Shown piece after piece: positions 16,378 through 20,128 of a stretch of DNA of 20,128 nucleotides; position 1 is the first letter of the stretch; each line of letters begins with the position of its first letter. This stretch comes from a virus. The DNA lies in IMG/VR virus record IMGVR_UViG_3300025168_000907, positions 1 through 20,128 of that record; one strand, written 5' to 3'. The notes below the pieces were generated by a model, which made no database searches, had not been told where the DNA came from, and saw only the letters and a list, made by a program, of their open reading frames with translations. The position numbers and the translations under genes are program-made.

Positions 16378-16598
16378 TGAGAAACTACAAAAAAGAATAT
16401 AAAACTTATCACGGCTCCGAAACTCAAAAGAAACGAAGAGCTGGAAGAAATAAAGCAAGAAGACTTGTTGTTAAATCAAAAGGTAAAGCAGCTCTTAAAG
16501 GTAAAGACATCGACCACAAAGACCGCAACCCTCTCAACAACAGTAGAAAAAACTTGAGAATACAAAGCAAAGCCAGAAACAGATCTCGAAACAACTAA
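16377..16598 (+). CDS. Small HNH-like nuclease domain protein
   Basis: A 73-aa very basic protein (many Lys/Arg in the first 45 residues) with a compact HNH-type core near the C-terminus: DIDHKDRNPLNNSRKNLR, i.e. D-H, central N-P-L-N-N and N-L-R as in HNH_3-like endonucleases. The protein ends with a polar basic tail (QSKARNRSRNN). The usual length is longer, so this may be a minimal nuclease or a DNA-binding derivative. Start: ATG 16377 is used rather than the TTG codon just before it, because it overlaps the previous TGA by one base (coupled translation). Lying between the small and large terminase genes, it may act in packaging or genome processing, as HNH proteins do next to terminases in some tailed phages, or it may be a relict homing nuclease. 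Confidence 0.75.
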   Translation: MRNYKKEYKTYHGSETQKKRRAGRNKARRLVVKSKGKAALKGKDIDHKDRNPLNNSRKNLRIQSKARNRSRNN

Positions 16599-16607
16599 AA
16601 GAAATAA

Positions 16608-18284
16608 ATGGAAATTCCAGAAGAATTAAAGGATTTCAGGAACTTTTTATATCTAGTTTGGAAACAATTAAATTTACCTGATCCTACTCCTATTCAGTAC
16701 GAGATCGCCGACTGGATGCAGAACGGACCTAAACGTGCTGTAATTCAAGGCTTTCGAGGCGTGGGCAAATCCTGGATCTGTTCTGCTTATGTAGTTCATC
16801 AGCTCCTCCTAGATCCCTCAAAGAACATCTTAGTTTGTTCAGCAAGTAAAACCAGAGCTGACGACTTCTCCACCTTTACGTTAAGATTAATTCATGAGAT
16901 GCCTCTATTGGCTCACTTGATCCCCACGGACAAACAAAGATTTTCAAAGATAAGTTTTGACGTTGGCCCCGCGCCAGCCGCACATGCCCCCAGCGTTAAA
17001 TCTTTGGGTATAACCTCACAGCTAACAGGCAGCCGTGCTGACATTGTTGTTAGCGATGACTGCGAGGTTCCAAACAATTCGGCGACGCAGGGCATGAGAG
17101 ATAAGCTTGGAGAGCAGGTCAAGGAATTCGAGTCCATTCTTAAACCTGATAAGGAATCTAAAATTATCTTTCTAGGGACGCCACAATGCGAAGACTCATT
17201 GTATAATAAACTAATCGAACGTGATTATACATCGCGAGTGTGGACCTGTAAATACATCACGCCCCAGAAGAACGAAAAGACATACTACGGGAGTGTAAGT
17301 AAGCTCTGCGTTGCCGAAGATAAAAAACAAACAAACAAGTCAACAGAGCCAACTCGATTTAGCGAAATAGACTTAGCTGAAAGAGAAGTCAGTTATGGTA
17401 AGGCCGGGTTTGCTATGCAGTTCATGCTGGATAGCCGCCTGTCTGATATAGACCGCTACCCTCTAAAGGTAAATGACTTAGTTGTTATGGACATAGACGA
17501 AGAGGTCGCTCCAGAGAAAGTAGTCTGGGCGCAATCTCCCGAACTGGCGTGGACTAGCGAAGTACCTAATGTTGGCTTTACAGGCGACAGGTTCTACCGC
17601 CCCTTTAAGCAAGTTGGAGACATGGTTGAGTTTACTGGATCTGTTATGTCTATTGACCCTTCAGGACGAGGGCGTGATGAAACTTCCTGGGCCGTAGTAA
17701 AGATGCTCAACGGTTATCTATATGTGCCTGACGCGGGTGGAATGCAGGGAGGCTACGGTGAAGACGTGTTAAAAACATTAGCCATTAAAGCTCAGAAACA
17801 CAAAGTCAACTACATCATAGTCGAGTCCAACTTTGGTGACGGAATGTTTAGCGAACTCTTTAAGCCCTTTTTAACAAAAATACACCCCTGCTCCATTGAG
17901 GAAGTAAGACACAGCATCCAAAAAGAAAAACGTATAATAGACACCTTGGAGCCAGTGATGAGTCAACATAAACTCGTCATATCCCCAGAGGTCATAAAGA
18001 ATGACTTTAGCACTGCTCAAAATTATGCCCTTGAATCTCAACTCCGCTACCAACTAATTTACCAACTGTCGCGAATAACAAGAGACAGGGGAGCCATAAC
18101 GCACGACGATAGGCTTGACGCACTCGCAATGGCTGTTAGCTACTGGACCGAACAGATGGCGCAAGATGCCGAAAAGAAAATCAAAAACCGAAAAGAAGAT
18201 CTTTTAAAAGAAGAACTACAAAGTATTGAAGACAGCTACTTCGGAAACAAACAACACCACAGAAATACCCCTAACTGGATCTAG
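16608..18284 (+). CDS. Terminase large subunit (T7 gp19-like ATPase-nuclease)
   Basis: Packages DNA into the prohead and cuts concatemers. 558 aa (T7 gp19 is 586). ATPase part: Walker A GFRGVGKS (48-55), Walker B ADIVVSDD (144-151) followed by CEVPNNSAT, and coupling motif FLGTPQCEDS (188-197). Nuclease part of RNase H fold: Asp350 in SIDPSGRGRDETSW, Glu406 in YIIVESNFGDG, and Asp500/501 and 504 in THDDRLDALAMA. These residues match the metal-binding acidic triad of viral terminases. The C-terminus is charged and helical (KKIKNRKEDLLKEELQ), likely to contact the portal. All key residues are intact. There is a 9-bp gap after the HNH-like gene and no Shine-Dalgarno before the ATG. Confidence 0.97.
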   Translation: MEIPEELKDFRNFLYLVWKQLNLPDPTPIQYEIADWMQNGPKRAVIQGFRGVGKSWICSAYVVHQLLLDPSKNILVCSASKTRADDFSTFTLRLIHEMPLLAHLIPTDKQRFSKISFDVGPAPAAHAPSVKSLGITSQLTGSRADIVVSDDCEVPNNSATQGMRDKLGEQVKEFESILKPDKESKIIFLGTPQCEDSLYNKLIERDYTSRVWTCKYITPQKNEKTYYGSVSKLCVAEDKKQTNKSTEPTRFSEIDLAEREVSYGKAGFAMQFMLDSRLSDIDRYPLKVNDLVVMDIDEEVAPEKVVWAQSPELAWTSEVPNVGFTGDRFYRPFKQVGDMVEFTGSVMSIDPSGRGRDETSWAVVKMLNGYLYVPDAGGMQGGYGEDVLKTLAIKAQKHKVNYIIVESNFGDGMFSELFKPFLTKIHPCSIEEVRHSIQKEKRIIDTLEPVMSQHKLVISPEVIKNDFSTAQNYALESQLRYQLIYQLSRITRDRGAITHDDRLDALAMAVSYWTEQMAQDAEKKIKNRKEDLLKEELQSIEDSYFGNKQHHRNTPNWI

Positions 18285-18363
18285 GATTCACGAGAAGGGC
18301 TTAGAGCAGCTTTTGGCTGTCTTGTATGCATTTTAAACAACGACGATTTGTAGAGGAAATATA

Positions 18364-19077
18364 ATGAAGAAAATAAAAGAAGGGCTGTTTGAAGCTCAGG
18401 AATCCATCAGCAAAGCTATCGAGGCACTTACAGAACTCGAAAGACTGAAAGAGGAACCCACAGCAATACCCTTTCCCACCAACAGTATACCAAGAGATGA
18501 ACTAAACGTCGCTATATGCGTCGGTCACTCAAGGTCAGGCGACACTGGAGCCGTAAGCGCCGGAGGCATCAACGAGTGGACCTACAATAAAAAAGTAGCA
18601 GAACACCTCAAATCAGACCTCCAGGAATACGGAATCAGTAGCTTCGTCGTCGATAAATATGGAGGCAGTTACGGATCTTATACGTCAGCCGTAGATTGGC
18701 TCGTAAAACACTTAAAGGAACATAAAGCCTCCATAGCTATCGAACTGCACTTTAATGCTTCAAGTAACGCAAAGGCCGAAGGTATGGAAATGCTGTACTG
18801 GAAAACTTCAAGGATCGGAATGACCCTCGCAGAATACCTACTCAGAGGATGTAATAAATACTTTCCACTCATAAAGAATAGAGGAACCAAAAAGAAAACC
18901 ACAGGCGACCGAGGGGCCACCTTCCTGCGTAAAACACACTGCCCAGCAGTAATCGCAGAACCGTTCTTCGGATCTTGTTGGGAGCCAGATTGGACCACCT
19001 TCGCAAACAATGAACATATCCTAAGCCAAGCTCTAGCGCTGGGCGTTAAAAATTGGGCAGATGAACACATCTTATAA
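18364..19077 (+). CDS. N-acetylmuramoyl-L-alanine amidase (Amidase_3 type), phage endolysin
   Basis: Cleaves the bond between N-acetylmuramic acid and L-alanine in peptidoglycan at lysis. 237 aa. Zinc ligands expected for Amidase_3 are visible: His55 (CVGHSRSGD), Glu71 (GGINEW) and His129 (IELHFNA); the catalytic Glu is Glu199 (IAEPFF). Residues 1-30 form a predicted charged helix (EAQESISKAIEALTELERLKE), followed by a proline-rich linker (about 31-47), before the catalytic domain. No signal peptide is present, so export would use a holin. AGAGGAAA precedes the ATG at good spacing. The gene is downstream of the terminase, unlike the T7 gp3.5 amidase, which is a different family. It overlaps the following gene by 17 bp. 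It is most likely the endolysin. Confidence 0.92.
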   Translation: MKKIKEGLFEAQESISKAIEALTELERLKEEPTAIPFPTNSIPRDELNVAICVGHSRSGDTGAVSAGGINEWTYNKKVAEHLKSDLQEYGISSFVVDKYGGSYGSYTSAVDWLVKHLKEHKASIAIELHFNASSNAKAEGMEMLYWKTSRIGMTLAEYLLRGCNKYFPLIKNRGTKKKTTGDRGATFLRKTHCPAVIAEPFFGSCWEPDWTTFANNEHILSQALALGVKNWADEHIL

Positions 19078-19369
19078 TCCACGACAAATTACCATAGGAG
19101 GCCACAAGTATAAAATCGTTTATAAAAAAGACCTGGAGGACTTCGGTAACCTAGACGTCGATAAGAAAATCATCACAATACGAAGCTCCCTTAAAATAAA
19201 CGATAAACTAGACACCATCCTTCACGAAGCCTTTCACGCTTGTCTAGCTATCTCTGGACTAAGCTACCTCATAGACGACGAAAACAAAGAAGAAGCACTA
19301 GTTAGAGCTTTTGACAGCCTCCTTTTACCAACAATAAAAAAAGAATTAAAGAAAGTACTTAAAAAATAG
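19061..19369 (+). CDS. Small HEXXH zinc metalloprotein (ImmA/IrrE- or SprT-like)
   Basis: A 102-aa protein with HEAFH at residues 55-59 and a downstream acidic helix ENKEEALVRAFDSLL (about 74-88) whose Glu could be the third zinc ligand, as in ImmA/IrrE-type and other gluzincin-like proteases. The N-terminal half contains ITIGGHKYKIVYKKDLEDFG and a strand pair (KKIITIRSSL), which is the ImmA-like order of beta hairpin followed by the HEXXH helix. No signal peptide. It starts inside the amidase gene (17-bp overlap), so its translation is probably coupled to the endolysin. A role in lysis timing, degrading a host protein or a regulator is possible, but the sequence shows only the likely peptidase fold; alternative: inactive metal-binding relative. 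Confidence 0.78.
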   Translation: MNTSYNPRQITIGGHKYKIVYKKDLEDFGNLDVDKKIITIRSSLKINDKLDTILHEAFHACLAISGLSYLIDDENKEEALVRAFDSLLLPTIKKELKKVLKK

Positions 19370-19391
19370 TCTAAATAATTTGTTCGACTAT
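19366..19391 (+). terminator. Weak inverted repeat at the end of the last gene
   Basis: A perfect 6-bp inverted repeat ATAGTC/GACTAT (19366-19371 and 19386-19391) with a 14-base loop spans the stop codon of the metalloprotein gene. It has no T-run after it, so termination by it is doubtful. Confidence 0.25.
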
Positions 19392-19393
19392 AT

Positions 19394-19417
19394 GAAGAAG
19401 GGGAAGAAGGGGAAAGG
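19394..19417 (+). repeat. 24-nt pure purine tract made of a 9-bp direct repeat
   Basis: The bases at 19394-19417 are only G and A. They consist of GAAGAAGGG twice in tandem (19394-19402 and 19403-19411) plus GAAAGG. It begins 24 bp after the last stop codon. A short ATG frame here would give a 14-residue Lys/Gly peptide and is not considered a gene. The role is unknown; purine tracts can act as transcription or replication pause points. Confidence 0.7.
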
Positions 19418-19429
19418 TAAACAATCCCT

Positions 19430-19555
19430 ACTATAAGTAACTATGGGAGGCTATGGAATAGGTCAATAAGAAGACTATAAAATAAGAAACAAACACAACT
19501 ATAAATAATAGCTTTAAGTATAACTATAAGAAAAGAGATAAAGCTAGAGCTATAG
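19430..19555 (+). repeat. Array of degenerate CTATRR elements with regular spacing
   Basis: RCTATRR occurs at 19430, 19440, 19450, 19474, 19498, 19523 and 19549. The spacings are 10, 10, 24, 24, 25 and 26 bases, so the elements fall in two regular classes. The third type in the run, CTATGGGAGG at 19441-19450, resembles the initiation part of a T7-type promoter. The regularity suggests a protein-binding or promoter-remnant array, but A+T-rich DNA can give CTATAA by chance. Confidence 0.45.
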
Positions 19556-19684
19556 AGGGCTTTAAGTTAACTTTAAGTAGCTTTAGGAACACTTAACTAC
19601 ATGTTTTGTGTGGTGTTTGTTTTCTGTTAATGTTTCTGCTGTTGTTTTGTTACTTATTTATTTTAGTAAAAAAATGTGAAAGGG

Positions 19685-19704
19685 TAATACGTTGTACATC
19701 CGGG
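19685..19704 (+). promoter_or_regulatory. T7-promoter-like sequence (partial match)
   Basis: TAATACG at 19685-19691 is identical to the first seven bases of the T7 class III promoter, AC at 19696-19697 matches within the recognition region, and GGG at 19702-19704 lies exactly where +1 to +3 would be. The TATA melting element is replaced by ATCC, so it may be a diverged promoter of a phage-encoded RNA polymerase or a chance match. The polymerase gene is not in this window. Confidence 0.25.
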
Positions 19705-19706
19705 CT

Positions 19707-19732
19707 GGAAGACCCCAATCGGGTTGGTTTCC
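19707..19732. other. GC-rich hairpin in A+T-rich junction DNA
   Basis: GGAA and ACCC (19707-19710, 19712-19715) can pair with TTCC and GGGT (19729-19732, 19721-19724), leaving a CAATC loop and an asymmetric internal bulge. CCAA/TTGG offers an alternative pairing in the same place. It stands out because its surroundings are mostly A and T. It lacks a following T-run, so it is not a standard terminator. Confidence 0.4.
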
Positions 19733-19892
19733 TGTTAGAAAACTATCATCTTAATTTAAATTAGCCGGCTATCTATTAATCATATTTGTGTTTTATTTGT
19801 CACCGATCAAAAAAAACTATCATTATCAACCGGATTTATTGAGCAACACTCAAGAACTAGAATCTTGTGTAAACTTTAAGACTCTTTTTAAA

Positions 19893-19899
19893 ATCTGTT
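19893..19899 (+). promoter_or_regulatory. ATCTGTT, class II T7 RNA polymerase pause/termination heptamer
   Basis: An exact ATCTGTT followed by a T-rich stretch (TTTCTTTTTC). This heptamer plus T-run is the hairpin-independent pause/termination signal of T7 RNA polymerase known from the T7 concatemer junction, where pausing helps packaging. Finding it once in the gene-free region after the terminase, between hairpin and repeat arrays, fits that role. It is only seven bases, so chance is possible, and the phage polymerase is not visible here. Confidence 0.45.
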
Positions 19900-19950
19900 T
19901 TCTTTTTCTTTGTTTTGTTTATGTCTTTTTTTATTTATCTACGTTTTTGC

Positions 19951-19980
19951 ACTTAAAGAAACTTAAAGAAACTTAAAGAA
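19951..19980 (+). repeat. Three exact tandem copies of a 10-bp repeat (ACTTAAAGAA)
   Basis: Units at 19951-19960, 19961-19970 and 19971-19980 are identical. Each contains the heptamer CTTAAAG, which differs by one base from the CCTAAAG unit of the short arrays next to the T7 terminal repeats. The ten-base period places each copy on about the same face of the helix. Confidence 0.9.
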
Positions 19981-20059
19981 CTTTTAAAACACTCACAGCA
20001 TAACTACTGTTCGCTTGAACACTATCATCATTAACACTGTCTATATACTGCCAGAATAA

Positions 20060-20128
20060 CCGGTCTTTAAGCCTGACTTATCGCCGGTCTTAAAGCCTGA
20101 CTTATCGCCGGTCTTAAAGCCTGACTTA
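20060..20128 (+). repeat. 24-bp tandem repeat array running off the window end
   Basis: Units at 20060-20083, 20084-20107 and 20108-20128 (the last cut by the window edge). The first differs from the others at one base (CTTTAAG instead of CTTAAAG); the rest of the unit, CCGGTCT then GCCTGACTTATCG, is identical. Each unit has a CCGG core and a CTTAAAG-type core. It could be a terminal-repeat-associated array as in T7 or iteron-like binding sites. The true copy number is unknown because the sequence stops inside the array. Confidence 0.9.

Larger units (their letters stand above)
19370..20128. other. Gene-free, very A+T-rich junction region (probable concatemer junction / terminal-repeat zone)
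   Basis: About 760 nt after the last late gene show no convincing coding region on either strand; the one long frame (19788-19976) depends on GTG and covers a repeat array. The stretch holds a purine tract, a CTATRR array, a T7-promoter-like match, a GC-rich hairpin, an ATCTGTT pause motif and two tandem arrays, described separately. In T7-like phages the right genome end, terminal repeat and left end lie after gene 19, so this is where the packaging junction is expected. Whether the terminal repeat itself is here cannot be seen, because the second copy would be the same DNA in a circular assembly. Confidence 0.6.

Noticed and set aside
18285-18363. Terminator between large terminase and amidase
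   Set aside because: The only hairpin (CAGC/GCTG around TTTTG) has four base pairs and no T-run.
18678-19082. 134-aa frame on the minus strand
   Set aside because: It is fully antisense to the amidase, whose catalytic residues are intact in the + frame.
19392-19436. ATG frame encoding a 14-residue Lys/Gly peptide over the purine tract
   Set aside because: Too short, no clear ribosome-binding site, and explained by the GAAGAAGGG repeat.
19680-19760. tRNA gene or attachment site
   Set aside because: No cloverleaf can be drawn and no integrase is present in the window; the hairpin is better treated as junction structure.
19788-19976. 62-aa frame with a GTG start and a hydrophobic stretch
   Set aside because: It needs GTG without a ribosome-binding site, its hydrophobic part comes from a T-rich tract, and it runs through the ATCTGTT motif and the 10-bp array.
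20015-20049. Host sigma70 promoter (TTGAAC with TATACT or TATATA)
   Set aside because: The spacing between boxes is over 20 bases and no aligned -35 element exists at 17 bases.
20060-20128. CRISPR array
   Set aside because: The 24-bp units are directly adjacent with no spacers, so this is a plain tandem repeat.

Overview
The window is the late (virion assembly, packaging and lysis) half of a T7-like podovirus genome (autographivirus-type), followed by about 0.76 kb of very A+T-rich, repeat-rich DNA that looks like the junction or terminal-repeat region. All genes are on the + strand, tightly packed, and in T7 order: portal (gp8), scaffold (gp9), major capsid (gp10), tail tubular A (gp11), tail tubular B (gp12), internal virion proteins (gp13, gp14, gp15, gp16), tail fibre (gp17), holin-like (gp17.5), small terminase (gp18) and large terminase (gp19). 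Identifications rest on protein lengths, motifs and order. The A+T-rich composition and protein style suggest a phage of a marine Gram-negative bacterium (pelagiphage or cyanopodovirus-like), but the host cannot be determined from the sequence.

Region 1 (1-4330) is the head module. It begins with the 3' end of an upstream gene, then portal, scaffold, a three-gene insert (holin-like protein, small protein, and a lipoprotein nested in the +1 frame) that resembles a holin/spanin cassette, a roughly 200-nt capsid leader, the capsid gene, and a strong intrinsic terminator. Region 2 (4345-14972) encodes the tail tube and nozzle and the internal ejection proteins. The gp16 equivalent keeps its length but shows no recognisable N-terminal transglycosylase. 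Region 3 (15009-18284) holds a short fibre with a T7-type N-terminal anchor and a C1q-like C-terminal domain, a 53-aa holin-like gene, and the two terminase subunits with a 73-aa HNH-like protein between them. Region 4 (18364-19369) is a zinc amidase overlapped by a small HEXXH metalloprotein, probably lysis-associated.

Region 5 (19370-20128) has no convincing gene. It holds a purine tract, a phased CTATRR array, a T7-promoter-like match, a GC-rich hairpin, an exact ATCTGTT class II pause heptamer, three copies of a 10-bp repeat, and a 24-bp tandem array that runs off the window end. Both arrays carry CTTAAAG or its complement, reminiscent of the CCTAAAG arrays beside the T7 terminal repeats. 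Together these suggest a concatemer junction and packaging region. No wholly new defence or mobile system is evident. The most unusual items are the lipoprotein cassette between scaffold and capsid genes and the structured junction DNA.
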